Shown here piece by piece: positions 11,705 through 21,545 of a stretch of DNA of 64,000 bases; positions within the stretch are counted from its first letter, which is position 1, and the number at the start of each line of letters is the position of its first letter. The translations under genes were made by a program, and so were the position numbers. The notes below the pieces were generated by a model. It did not search any database. It saw nothing but the letters and a program-made list of their open reading frames with translations, and had not been told where the DNA came from. Location of the stretch: NCBI GenBank assembly GCA_027924645.1, contig BSBN01000494.1:10001-74000 (forward strand). The letters are read 5' to 3'. This DNA comes from Cunninghamia lanceolata (lineage: Eukaryota; Streptophyta; Pinopsida; Cupressales; Cupressaceae).

Positions 11705-13030
11705 CATGATAATAAAATAGCTAGCATAAAAAACCATTCTATAAGCAAGAACATATTGATCCCCCTAATGCATAAGGCCTTAAATGGGTGTAAGAGAGTT
11801 AGGGCCACGAGAGGAACACAAAATACTTTCTTGGCAAACCCATGGTTCGACGTGGAGTGCAAGATGACAAAAAGAATTTTGTGAAAAGGTGGAATGGACA
11901 AAGAGCATAAGGAGTACGAAAAGTTGTTATGAGATAAGAAAGAGAAGTATGTGAACATAAGAAGAATGGAGTTGATTGCCCTTGGAAAAAATAGCCCTAA
12001 AAACTTTTGGAAAGAGATACATCAAAAGAGGAAACAAATGGAAAACAATATCATAGGGGATCAATGGCTTGAGTATGTGAAGTTGTTGTATGAGTGGAAC
12101 CAAGATAAGCATAGACCCCCAATAATCTATGCGAATACAAAACTTTTCACCATTGAAGACATCATTCAAGGCATAAAATAGTTGGCAAGTGGGAAAGCAC
12201 AAGATATTGATGGGTTATAGGCTGAGCATTTAAAGTGGGGTATAGAGGTCCTTACACCTCGTATCAAATACATCTTTAATATGGTCATCCAAGAGGGCTT
12301 CCCGAAAGAGTGGATGACTAGTGTGGTTATCCCTATCTACAAAAGTGGGAATATCAATAATCCATCAAATTATCGCACTATTATGGTTTATCCCCTTCTT
12401 GGTAAACTTTTCGGAAGCATGGTAGAGCGTAGAATTAGTAGTTGGGTAGAAAAAAAGGGAAAAAGAGCTAAGGGACAAGTTGGCTTTAGACCAAAGCATT
12501 ATACTATTGGCCATGGTGTTACTCTTCGGTTCTTGATTGAAAAAATATGAAACATCCAGGGGGATGAGGCTTTTAGTTGCTTTGTTGACTTTAAAAAAGC
12601 CTTTGACACGGTACCCCACAACAAACTTTGGAATAAGATGGAGAAGTTGGGAGTTCTTGATGGGTTTAGAGCTACTGTCCATAGACTATATGAGCAAGCC
12701 AAGGCTAAAATTAAAACACATGATGGAATGTCAGAGTGTTTTGGCATCGATATTGGCATCAAGCAAGGCTGTCTACTTTCCCCAACTTTGTTTGGGCTTT
12801 ACATTGATAAATTAGAAGAAAAGATAAATAAAGCTAGTGGGGAGGGGATTCAGCTAGCTAAATATGTTATAAAATTGTTTCTTTATGCAGATGATCTCAT
12901 ATTAATCGCCAAAACTACCAATAGCTTAAGAGAACACTTGAGGGCACTTGAAACTTTTTGTCAGGAGGTTGGGATGCAGGTGAACACTAGAAAAACCAAA
13001 GTGATGATCTTCCCTTTACTTTACTTTTGA
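11705..13030 (+). pseudogene. LINE reverse transcriptase, decayed but with YADD intact
   Basis: ORF2 continues right after the solo LTR: NPWFDVECK (about 11839-11865), NFWKEIHQKRKQM (about 12002), a KWGIEVLTPRI segment (about 12235), PKEWMTSVVIPIYKSG (12303 on), NYRTIMVYPLLGKL, GQVGFRPKH, CFVDFKKAFDTVPHNKLW (12571 on), IDIGIKQGCLLSPTLFGLYI (12749 on) and FLYADDLILIA. The catalytic YADD is at 12884-12895. A few stops and two frameshifts (near 11885 and 12550) close it. The 130-residue open stretch at 12638-13030 is the best preserved piece. Without intact ORFs the enzyme is not made. Confidence 0.9.
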
Positions 13031-13056
13031 AGGCAACCCGTTGTAAATAGTGGATG

Positions 13057-13064
13057 AGTACAAG
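13057..13064 (+). repeat. Target site duplication AGTACAAG (left copy)
   Basis: The exact second copy is at 13335-13342. Both belong to the LINE sequence. Confidence 0.9.
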
Positions 13065-13334
13065 CAGGGCTTAAATTTGATAGTCGACCTTGCCTGTCAA
13101 GCAATTTTTTTATGACAGTTATCTATTCAATGTCACTCTTCAAATATTATGACATGCCTTAGTATAAGTAAAACATATAAAAATAAAATATCTAAATCAT
13201 CATAATCCTATATAAATTTTGATAGTTTGTCTAAAATCTCTCCTTTCATATGATATAGTCTTTTTACAATTTTGATTGTATTTTGTAGCAAAAATGCCTA
13301 AATATAGCTATACAACTATCAAATTTAAGCCCCG
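13065..13334. mobile_element. hAT-type MITE, 270 bp, with 8-bp target duplication
   Basis: The ends are a 20-bp inverted repeat: CAGGGCTTAAATTTGATAGT at the left, and on the other strand CGGGGCTTAAATTTGATAGT at the right, one mismatch. The 8-mer AGTACAAG flanks it exactly at 13057-13064 and 13335-13342. Terminal C[AG]GGG and an 8-bp duplication are hallmarks of hAT transposons. There is no ORF, so it is a miniature non-autonomous element. It interrupts the LINE codons for VDEYK: removing it and one 8-mer restores a continuous reading into LDFHYKLSWE. Confidence 0.92.
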
Positions 13335-13342
13335 AGTACAAG

Positions 13343-14314
13343 TACCTCAAGCTTGATTTCCACTACAAACTCAGTTGGGAAACATGTAGAGCAAAAATAA
13401 TTCAAGGGGGTTGGAAAGCATTGTACTCTCTTCAAAATAGATGTAGGATTCAAGAGTTGTGGGATTGGAAAACCAAGAGAACACTCTTTGGTTTGCTCGT
13501 TACTCCGGTGATTCTATATGGGTGTGAAATTTGGGGCAACAGTATGTCAGATTAGAAATAGAAGCAGATAGAAAGAATCCAAAAGTACTTCATCATTAGC
13601 AATCTCAAAGTTAAGAATGTTGTTCTGTATGAGATTTTATTAGCTAAAACAAGGTCTTTCCCCTTCGAGGCATTGACGATGGTTCAGTTGTTAAGCTACC
13701 TCAAGAAGATTCAAAATATGGAGAGCCACTGGTGGCCTAGGCTAATTATGGAGGAAGAGTTAACTAGAAGAAAGACACTTGGAGGAAGCCAAAATGACAA
13801 ATGGATAAAGAAGTGGGACATTAGTATGCAAGATTGCCCAAATGCTAATGAAGAATTAAAAAAATCTTTGAGAGAAAAATTCAGGTACATCATGTGGACA
13901 AAACAAATGGGTCGTTAAAATGCTTACTATATCAAAGAATTTAACCCCACAGGTGATCATGAAGAAAACACCTACATCGAAGCAGATATTAAGTAGAAAG
14001 AGAAAATGTTGATAGCTCAACTTAGGACGAGCTTGCACCATCTTAGATGTGAAACAGGTAGATGGTTGATTCCTAAAGAGGAGTGGGAAAAGAGAATATG
14101 TTTTTTTTTAAATAAATATGTGGTGGAAATGGAGTGGCACTTCCTCTTGGAGTGCTATGCATATAGAGAAATTCATTCCAGTTATGGTGACACTTTGAAA
14201 ATCACCAACTTAAGCACCTTGTTTGAAGAGGCAAGGTTGAGCAGAACTATGAACCTCTTGATCAAAATGCACAACAGAAGGGAGGATCTCAAGAAATATT
14301 TACAAGCATCTTAG
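13343..14314 (+). pseudogene. LINE ORF2 C-terminal region, decayed
   Basis: Continuation of ORF2 after the MITE. Recognisable pieces are WKALYSLQNRC, TPVILYGCEIWGNSM (about 13504-13548), KQIERIQKYFI (about 13563), the open stretch 13673-13918, and 14006-14314 with CX..H-type residues (HHLRCETGRWL, MEWHFLLECYAYREIHSSYG). The last part resembles the terminal Cys/His region of LINE ORF2. The stop at 14312-14314 is the natural end, followed by about 100 bases of 3' UTR. Stops at 13553 and 13918 break it. Confidence 0.75.
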
Positions 14315-14440
14315 GGGGTGTTTGTTCTGTTGCTAATGGGACTGTGTGTGGTTTCTAGGTCCCATAGGCTTTTATGGCCTCATGTACGTTATTAAAATTC
14401 TTTCATTCATTCATAATGGAGATTTATTGTTAAACTCTTG

Positions 14441-15044
14441 TTTGAGTGTGCGGGAGGTTTATCATGGGTGAGCTTATTTTTTCTTATCTCTCATTTTAGA
14501 ATGAGTGACAAGGAATCCTTCCAACTGGAGAAATTTAAAAAATGGATTACATGCCACACTGAGCACGTGCTCTATTCAGAGCAGTTTAGCTATCGTCGAC
14601 TAAGAATTTCTATGCCAATCAGGTCAAGGTTGTGAATCCAAATCTCATTAAAATGTCATTGGGTATTACAATGAAGTTCAATTGAATAAAATACATGGTC
14701 ATTCATGCTCACTATCAAGTATGAACGACCAATGCAGGGGGGTAATGCATTAAATGGACAACACATAGTGGGAAATTTGAAACTGATCACCACATGATGA
14801 GCCACTAACCTTGTTTTCATGCTAGCAAAGAAACTAAACATGATATGATAGTACTAATAAATTATGTTTATAACCATGAAGCAAGAAAAGTGTCATTTAT
14901 GTGTAGCAAATTAATGAATTGGTTGTTTAAACTATGTGCGTAAAAAAATTAGCCAGATGATGAACTATGTGTATAGAAAATATTTCCCTTCCTTGTACAT
15001 TGTAAATCTAAATCCACAAAATCATAATTACTCTCCAATTCTAA
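14441..15044. other. Unassigned spacer between LINE and gypsy element
   Basis: No domain, repeat or RNA gene is visible here. Short ORFs on both strands show no recognisable similarity. Confidence 0.5.
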
Positions 15045-15868
15045 TACAAAAGCATCCTTGGGGGAACAAAGCAATCCTACATCGTCATGCATGTAATTTT
15101 AGAAGTCACTGCATTTCACCACATTTTGCATTTGAGTCTTACAGTTTGAATATTACATTCTAGAAGAGTAATCAGAGGTCATATCCATGTTGGAGGAGAA
15201 TTGGATTCATGTAATTACTTACTTGGGTTTGTGAAATTGTATTAGATTGGTGGATTATCACATTTGAAGAGTTACTACTTGGCGCTAGAGAATTGGAAGT
15301 TGCGATGATCAAGGAAGACATGTGAAGACTTATTGGATCCATGGTAGTAAACATTGAGCACCACACGGATTTATTTTTACTGATCTAGTTTTGTTCTTGA
15401 GAAATTAGTTTATATTGGCTAACTACACATTTCAGGGAGTATGAAACTTTGTGCCACCTTGCAATTGATGCAGATCACTAAGGAATATTGGAGAATGATA
15501 TATATTGATTCCCACGATTATTTGAGATCATGAGAGGGACAACAAACATTTTTAGTAGGAGTTAGAGGTTTGAGCATAGCCATGAGCATGCAGATAGAAG
15601 ATGGAGTTCAAAGATAAGGTTTTGTAGGGTTTTAGTTGTCTTGTGGCTGTAGCCTAGCCCATATGCCCTTGTGGTAGATTATAACTTTTTTGTGAATCTA
15701 ATAATATAATGAAGCATCTTTTGGAGGCTAAGTTTTTCCCTCTTTTAGGGTTTTCCAATGTATATCTTGTGTCATTTTATTGTGAGTTTGTGTTTGTGCA
15801 TATGTTTACTTGTGTTGGTTGCATGGCTAGATAGTCCTTCATTAGACCCTTCAACCTTGACTGCATCA
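15045..15868 (+). repeat. 5' LTR of the gypsy element
   Basis: It aligns with 20727-21545 throughout: shared blocks include GGGGAACAAAGCAATCCTAC near the start, CTACTTGG near 15278 and TATAATGAAGCATCTTTTGG near 15705. It ends GCATCA just before the primer site. The expected TGTAGGAT start has become TACAAAAG. Confidence 0.88.
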
Positions 15869-15870
15869 AG

Positions 15871-15888
15871 TGGTATTAGAGTGTAAGG
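15871..15888 (+). other. Primer binding site, initiator Met-tRNA type
   Basis: TGGTATTAGAGTGTAAG follows the LTR end by two bases. The family consensus TGGTATCAGAGC pairs with the 3' end of initiator Met-tRNA. Two positions here differ by C-to-T or similar changes. Confidence 0.75.
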
Positions 15889-16269
15889 TTCAAATCTAGA
15901 GGAAGGTAAGCAGTTGTTTCATGGATTCTACTTGTGAACAGATCGCCAAACTGAGGCAACCTACAAGAAACTTGTCAATAGATTGTCAACTAAGAGGCGG
16001 TTTCAAGGGGTGACTATAGGTGGACCGTCGACTAGAGGTAGTTTATAACAAATCTAAGAAAGATGTTGCTATGAAGAGTCCAAAGTGTTGTCAACATAGT
16101 TGAAAAGTTGGATGAAGTCCTGAAAGAGGTAAGAGAGAACATAATTCGATTGAAAGCCTTAGAGGAGGATAGGAAAAGGGGTTAGAGCCCAAGGGATGAT
16201 GATGAGAGCAAAGTGGAGGAGGATGCCAGACACTATGTGCAAGATCTAGAAGAAGAATTAGAATAGGTG

Positions 16270-17160
16270 AAGTTGTTAAATACCATTTCAAAAACTCGTA
16301 AGAGACCTAGAATGGAAGTCCCAAACTACTATGGTGATCTAAATTCGAAAGGACTGATTGGTTAGATAAATGAGTTGGATGAGTCTTTTGACTATGAGGA
16401 GATTAAAGGCCTTGAGAGGGTTAGGTTTGTGAAGACCAAGCTGAAATGGTTTGTTACTATTTGGTGGAAGGAAGTACAATTAGAAATAAATAGGAATGGA
16501 AAGGAAAGAATACGAAAAAGGGAGAGAATGATTGCAAAATTGAAAAGACACTTCATACCAATGGACTACGAGCTGAAATTCTTGAAGAAATTATAGAGTT
16601 TAAGGCAAAGGGATAGGATTGTGAAGGAATACACTGAAGAATTTCATAAACTAGTTATCAAGGCAAAGCATTGTTACATTGACAAAGAGAAGGTTGAGAG
16701 GTACATCAACAAGTTGAGGGAAAGTATTCAAGAAGAGCCAAGTTTGGTCAAGTTAATCACCATAGAAGAAGCATACCAATTTGTGATCAAGGTAGAAGAC
16801 AAGTTAAATAAGAGGTTTGCTAACTGACAAAATTGACAAAGAGGAAAATAAGAAAGACTCAAGAGGGAAAATTCATAGTGTGGTGATAGAAGGCTCTACT
16901 AGGATGATAGGAGAGCTAGCAATTTCTACCATAGAGGCAATGGTGCATACCACAATGAAGAAAGAAGTCACAACACTCACTGCAAAAGACAAGAAAATAG
17001 TAACTACCATAAGGACAAAGGAGAAGAATATGCATATTGTAGAGATGGATATCAAAGAGAAAGAGAAGGATATAGAAGATATGAGAAGAGACCTTTTAGG
17101 GGAACATGCTTCAAGTGTGGAGAAGGACACAAAATGTTTGAGTGTTTTCATGACCAAGGA
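16270..17160 (+). pseudogene. gypsy gag: capsid and zinc knuckle, decayed
   Basis: Gag forms the particle that packages element RNA. Frame 16270-16827 carries the retrotransposon gag domain: SFDYEEIKGLERVRFVKTKL, WWKEVQ, KRHFIPMDYE, then EYTEEFHKLVIKA. It is broken only by TAG at 16363-16365 (a Trp position) and TAG at 16594-16596 (a Gln position). A basic linker follows, with a frameshift, and then a zinc knuckle at 17107-17145, CFKCGEGHKMFEC. This spacing is CX2CX3HX4C, one residue shorter than the usual CX2CX4HX4C. A minus-strand 94-residue ORF over 16873-17157 is a shadow. Confidence 0.85.
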
Positions 17161-17229
17161 AAGTGGCTAGAAAGCGATGCCAGAGCTAAATTCAGGGAAG
17201 AAGAACCTCAAAGATCATATGAGTCATAT

Positions 17230-17420
17230 GATGACCCTAAATATGGAGAATCACTAATGATGAGGAGGGATTTGATAGAGTGTCTTGAGGGAGAAGGACT
17301 GGTACAAAGAAATAATTTATCCAGAACTAGATGCAAGGTGAGAGGGAAGTTTTACAAGGTAATCATTAACATCAGATGTACAGATAACTTAGTATTAGAA
17401 GAAATGGTTGAAAAATGAAA
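17230..17420 (+). pseudogene. gypsy protease relic
   Basis: The segment RCKVRGKFYKVIINIRC and LVLEEMVEK (about 17329-17416) matches the start of the gypsy aspartic protease, where the family has RCxVxxKxCxLIIDSGS followed by NxVSxEMV. The catalytic Asp-Ser-Gly position reads Asn-Ile-Arg here, so the active site is lost. Many stops follow until about 17700. Confidence 0.65.
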
Positions 17421-17744
17421 CTTAAAGAGGTACAAGCACCTAAACCCTCACTCAATTATTTGGTTACAAAGAAAACATAAAATAATGGTCAATGAACAAT
17501 GTTGGGTAAGATCCAAAATAGGGGTTACCAAGATGAGGTCATGTGCGATATAATGCCTATGGGTGTGTGTCACCTACTATTAGGGAGGTCATGGCAGTTT
17601 GACTAATAGATTATACACGATGGGAGAGAAAACACTTACACTGTAACTGGGAATGGCCAAAGACACTGGTTAATGCCACTGAAAGATAGGTAAGATCAAG
17701 TCTATAACAATACCCTGATATGCTTAGTAGATGGAAGAATTTTT

Positions 17745-18430
17745 TTGGATGGATTGATGCATGAGAATGTTTGTTTTGCATTGGTTATGAAGGCATGCAA
17801 TGTCATAGATGAAAGGAGCACCATTGTAATTGATAAGGAAACGCCACAAGAAATCTCAAGATTACTAGACGAATATAATGATACCATATCTAAAAATATG
17901 CCAAAAGCATTGCCACTAGTAAGGAGTATTAGTCATCACATGGATTTGATTCTAGGAGCTATTTTGCCAAATAAAGCATTGCATAGAATGACACTAGCAA
18001 AAAATGAGGAGTCAAATAGATAGGTACAAGAGTTAAAGAAAGGTTTGATTTAGGAGAGCTTGAGCCCATGTGCGGTACCCATAGTACTAGCACCCAAGAA
18101 GGATAATGAGTGGAGAATGTGCACTGATTCTGGAGTAATCAATAAGATCACTATGAGATATATATTTTTGTTTCCAAGGATTGATGATATCATGGATTGT
18201 CTAAGTGGAGCGAAGTACTTTGCCCATATTGATTTGAAGAGTGATGATCACCAAATAAAGATAAGAGAAGGGGATGAATGGAAAACATCTTTCAAAACTA
18301 ATGAGAGGTATGAGTGGCTCATTATGCCTTTTGGATTGACCAATACACCAAGTACATTTATGCAGTTGATGAATGATATTAAGGAAATTCTTGGGTAAGT
18401 TTGTAATAGTTTATTTGGAAGATATCTTAA
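17745..18430 (+). pseudogene. gypsy reverse transcriptase, decayed
   Basis: The linker SISHHMDLILGAILPNKAL (17926 on) precedes the RT. The fingers and palm read [20 protein letters not shown] (18071 on), [20 protein letters not shown] (18178 on), [20 protein letters not shown] (18310 on). The catalytic box is at 18412-18423 in another frame and reads YLED instead of YLDD, losing the first catalytic Asp. The second Asp of the palm (HIDLKS) is present. Stops at 18021 and 18052 and a frameshift near 18397 close the frame. Confidence 0.9.
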
Positions 18431-19200
18431 TTTTTAGTAAGATCAAAGAACACCTGGAGCATATCAGATTGATACTACAAAGGTTGAGAGAAGAAAAGTC
18501 ATTGATCAATTCGAAGAAGTGCAGTTTTATGAGAGAATAATTAGTATATTTGGGGTTTGTCATCTCAACAAAAGGTTTGAAGATGGATCTAGAGAAAGCC
18601 AAAGACATTGTAGAGTGGCCTACACCCACACATGTAGGGGAGGTAAGGTCTTTTCATGGGCTAGCTAGTTTTTACAGAAAGTTCATCCAAAAATTTAGTA
18701 GTGTTTATGCACCACTAACTGAGACAATGAGAGGGGACAAGAGGGAATTCAAGTGGACTATAGGAGCTGATAAGATCTTTGAGTTGTTGAAGAAGAAAGT
18801 AATAAAGTAGTTAGTATTGGCCTTGGTAGATTTCAGTAAGATATTTCAAGTGGATTGTGGCACAAGTGGGAATGCAATTAGGGTAGTATTAAGACAAGAA
18901 GGAAAACCGGTAGCTTATTTTAGTGAAAAGTTGAATGATGCCAAGAAGTGATATTCAGTTTATGACCAAGAGTTTTATGCCATAATGCAAGTATTGAAGA
19001 AGTGGAGACATTACCTACTACCAAAAGAGTTTGTGTTGTACACTGATCATCAATCACTACAGTACTTAAACAATCAAAGCAAATTTAAACTAGAGACATA
19101 TGTCATGGGTAGAATTCATGCAAAGTTACACTTTTGTATTAAAACATAGGAGCGGTAAGTCAAACAAGGTGTTGATGCTTTAAGTAGAAGATGGAACCTA
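18431..19200 (+). pseudogene. gypsy RT thumb and RNase H, decayed
   Basis: The RT thumb reads HLEHIRLILQRLREEKSLIN (about 18450) and FVISTKGLKMDLEKAKDIVE, then HGLASFYRKFIQKFS (18655 on). RNase H, which removes the RNA strand, follows: QVDCGTSGNAI (about 18848), a PVAYFSEKLN-like piece (18908), and YTDHQSLQYLNNQS (19039 on). Stops at 18808 and 18949 and a frameshift break it. Confidence 0.82.
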
Positions 19201-19399
19201 CTAACAAGAATGATGGTGGAGGTAGTTGGTTTTGGGGAGTTAAAACATTTCTATGAGGTTGATCTTGATTTTATGGAGGCTTACAAAGACATCAAAAGCA
19301 TGTAGAGAGTCAATGAGCATGGATATAAGTAAGTGGTTGAATTACTTGATTCAAAATGAGATGTTATTCAAAAGAAGCTAGTTGTGTATACCAATAAGC

Positions 19400-20497
19400 T
19401 CTATGAGAGAGAATTTAATTAGAGAGAAGAATTACAGAGGTTTGGATGGACATTTTGGTATAGATAAGATAGTTGCCTTAATCAATGAGAACTATTTTTG
19501 GTTGTAAATATATAAGGATGTGAGGAAATTTGTTCAAGGTTGTAGGACTTGCCAAGTTGCCAAGGGAAGCAATCAGAATGTTGGGCTATACTAGCCACTA
19601 CTGGTGTCGTAGAAGCCATGGGGTGACATAAGTATGGATTCTGTATTAGAGATAGCAAGGACACAAAGGGGAAATGATTCAATCATGGTAGTAGTAGACA
19701 TATTTTCCAAGATGGCACACTTCATTCCATGTAAGAAAAGTAATGATGCAGTACACATAGCATATTTTTGTTTTAGAGAGGTAGTAAAATTGCATGGTTT
19801 TCCAAAGAGGATTATTTCAGATAGAGATACTAAGCTTGTGGGATACTTTTGGAGGACTTTATGGAAGAAGATGAAAACAAACTTGAAATTTAACTTAGCA
19901 TATCATTTGTAGACTAATGGGTAAATAGAGGTAGTGAACAAAAGCTTGGGTAGCTTACTAAGATGTTTGGTTAGAGAAAAGGTAGGAACTTGGGACATGG
20001 TCTTATCACAAGTAGAATTTACATACAACAATTTAGTGAATAGGAGTACCAAAAAGACACCATTTTAGATTGTGAATGGTAGCAATACAAAGGATGTGTC
20101 AGAACTAAGATACATTAGCAAGGAAGATAAAATGAGTGTGGAGGTAGAGGAGTTTGTTGAACACATGAAGACTTCGGTACATGCGGAGGTAAGGGATCAC
20201 TTGGAGTAGATGAATGATAAGTACAAGAAAGAGGCTAACAAAATCAAAAGACACAAGGACTTTATAGTAGGAGATGAGGTGATGGTATACCTAAAAAAGG
20301 AGAGATTTCTAGTCAGGATATATAAGAAGCTAAAAATGAAGAAGTTCGATCCTTACAAAATCATAAGAAGATTTAACTCAGGGAACACGTATGAAGTAGA
20401 GTTACCGAAAGGATTAGGTATCTCTCTAGTGTTCAACATTGTAGACTTGCACACATATCATGAGAGAGATTCACAGGGAAGCAACATAGAGGATTAA
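19400..20497 (+). pseudogene. gypsy integrase, decayed
   Basis: Integrase inserts the DNA copy. The HHCC zinc region reads GHFGIDKIVALI and FVQGCRTCQVAKG (about 19450-19565). The catalytic core has MDSVLE (first Asp, near 19635), IISDRDTKL (second Asp, near 19810), and a Glu at 19928-19930 after an eroded Gln-rich motif. The C-terminal part is open from 20210 to 20497 (FIVGDEVMVYLKKERF, KKFDPYKIIRRFNSGNTYEV). Five stops (19592, 19610, 19910, 19922, 20066) lie at codons that are Gln in the family. The catalytic triad residues themselves remain. Confidence 0.9.
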
Positions 20498-20726
20498 AGA
20501 CAAAACCCCATACCACCACAACCAAAACTAGAAATTGAGGAAATACTAAATAATAAAATTGGAAAAAGCACTAGGAATAGGCAATATGAGGAGTATTCAG
20601 TGAAATAGAGAGGAAGGTTGGAAGAAGACTCGAGTTGGATTTCTAGGGCAGAGATAAGCCAACTAGGTTTCCCTCTAGTCTTTGGAAAGTGAGGGACTCA
20701 CTTTTCAGTTTACCCAAGGTGTCTGC

Positions 20727-21545
20727 TGTAGGATCATCCTTGGGGAACAAAGCAATCCTACATCGCCATGTGTACAATTTTAGAAGTCACTACATTTCAC
20801 CAAATTTTGTATTTGAGTCTTGTAGTTTGAATACTACATTCTAGAAGAGTATTTGAAGGTCATATCCACATTGGAGGATAATTAGATTCATGTAATGACT
20901 TAGTTGGGTTTGTGAACCTATATCAGATTGGTGGACTGTCACATTTGTAGAGTTACTACTTGGCTCTAGAGAGTTGGAAGTTGCAATGATCAAGGAAGAA
21001 ATGTGAAGACTTATTGGAGCCACGGGAGTAAACATTAGGCACCACACAAATTTCTTTTCCATTGATATGGTTTGGTTTGGAATTTAGTTTATATTGGCCA
21101 ACTACACATTTTAGGGAGTATGGAACTTTGCGCTACCTTGCGATTGATGTAGATCACTAAGGAAGATTGGAGATTGATATATTGGTTGCCCATGATCATT
21201 TGAGATCATGAGTGGGACAAAGAACATTTTTTAGGAGTTAGAGGTTCGAGAGTAGGCATGAGCATGAGGATGGAGGATGGAGTTTGAAGATAAGGTTTTG
21301 TAGGGTTTTAGTTGTCATTTGGCTACGACCTAACCCATACACCCTTGCAATAAATTGTAACTTGTTTGTGATTCTAATAATATAATGAAGCATCTTTTGG
21401 AGGTTAGGTTTTTCCCTCTTTAATGGTTTTCCTAGGTATATCTTGTCTCATTTTCTTGTGAGTTTCTATTTTGTGCATGTGTTTACTTGTGTTGGCTGCA
21501 TGGTCAGATAGTCTTTCATTGGACCCTCCGACCGTGATTGCATCA
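20727..21545 (+). repeat. 3' LTR of the gypsy element
   Basis: It starts TGTAGGATCATCC and ends GATTGCATCA, matching the 5' LTR end. A purine-rich TTTGGAAAGTGAGGGA near 20680 lies about 35 bases upstream and may be the polypurine tract, though that is farther away than usual. Confidence 0.9.

Larger units (their letters stand above)
8196..14420 (+). mobile_element. Long LINE copy with ORF1, endonuclease and RT, interrupted twice
   Basis: A near full-length non-LTR retrotransposon, decayed. It has a short 5' leader (from about 8196), ORF1 (about 8395-9491), ORF2 endonuclease (about 9500-10350), RT (11705-13030) and C-terminal region (13343-14314). It ends in a tail of ATTC repeats (TTCATTCATTCAT near 14400). 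A solo LTR at 10466-11699 and a MITE at 13065-13334 interrupt it; without them ORF2 reads on across the joins. A possible eroded target duplication is ATTTATT..ACTCTTG at 8181-8197 and 14422-14440. ORF1 has the coiled-coil plus RRM-like plus C-terminal layout of L1 ORF1p rather than the DUF4283/zinc-knuckle type at 56-63 kb, so two LINE lineages are present. Confidence 0.85.
15045..21545 (+). mobile_element. Ty3/gypsy retrotransposon, complete structure, coding region decayed
   Basis: About 6.5 kb with both LTRs (15045-15868 and 20727-21545), a Met-tRNA-like primer site after the 5' LTR, and the gypsy gene order gag, protease, RT, RNase H, integrase. No matching 5-bp target duplication is visible (left TCTAA, right AATCC), and the first 8 bases of the 5' LTR differ from the 3' LTR mainly by transitions. 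Most clear stops lie on codons that are Gln or Trp in the family. No chromodomain is recognisable after the integrase. Confidence 0.92.

Noticed and set aside
8181..14440. Target duplication of the long LINE (ATTTATT..ACTCTTG)
   Set aside because: Similar words flank the element, but with substitutions and a 2-base length difference, so it is kept only as a possibility and not listed as a feature.
16873..17157. Minus-strand 94-codon ORF
   Set aside because: It is the reverse shadow of the Lys/Glu-rich gag linker and shows no domain.
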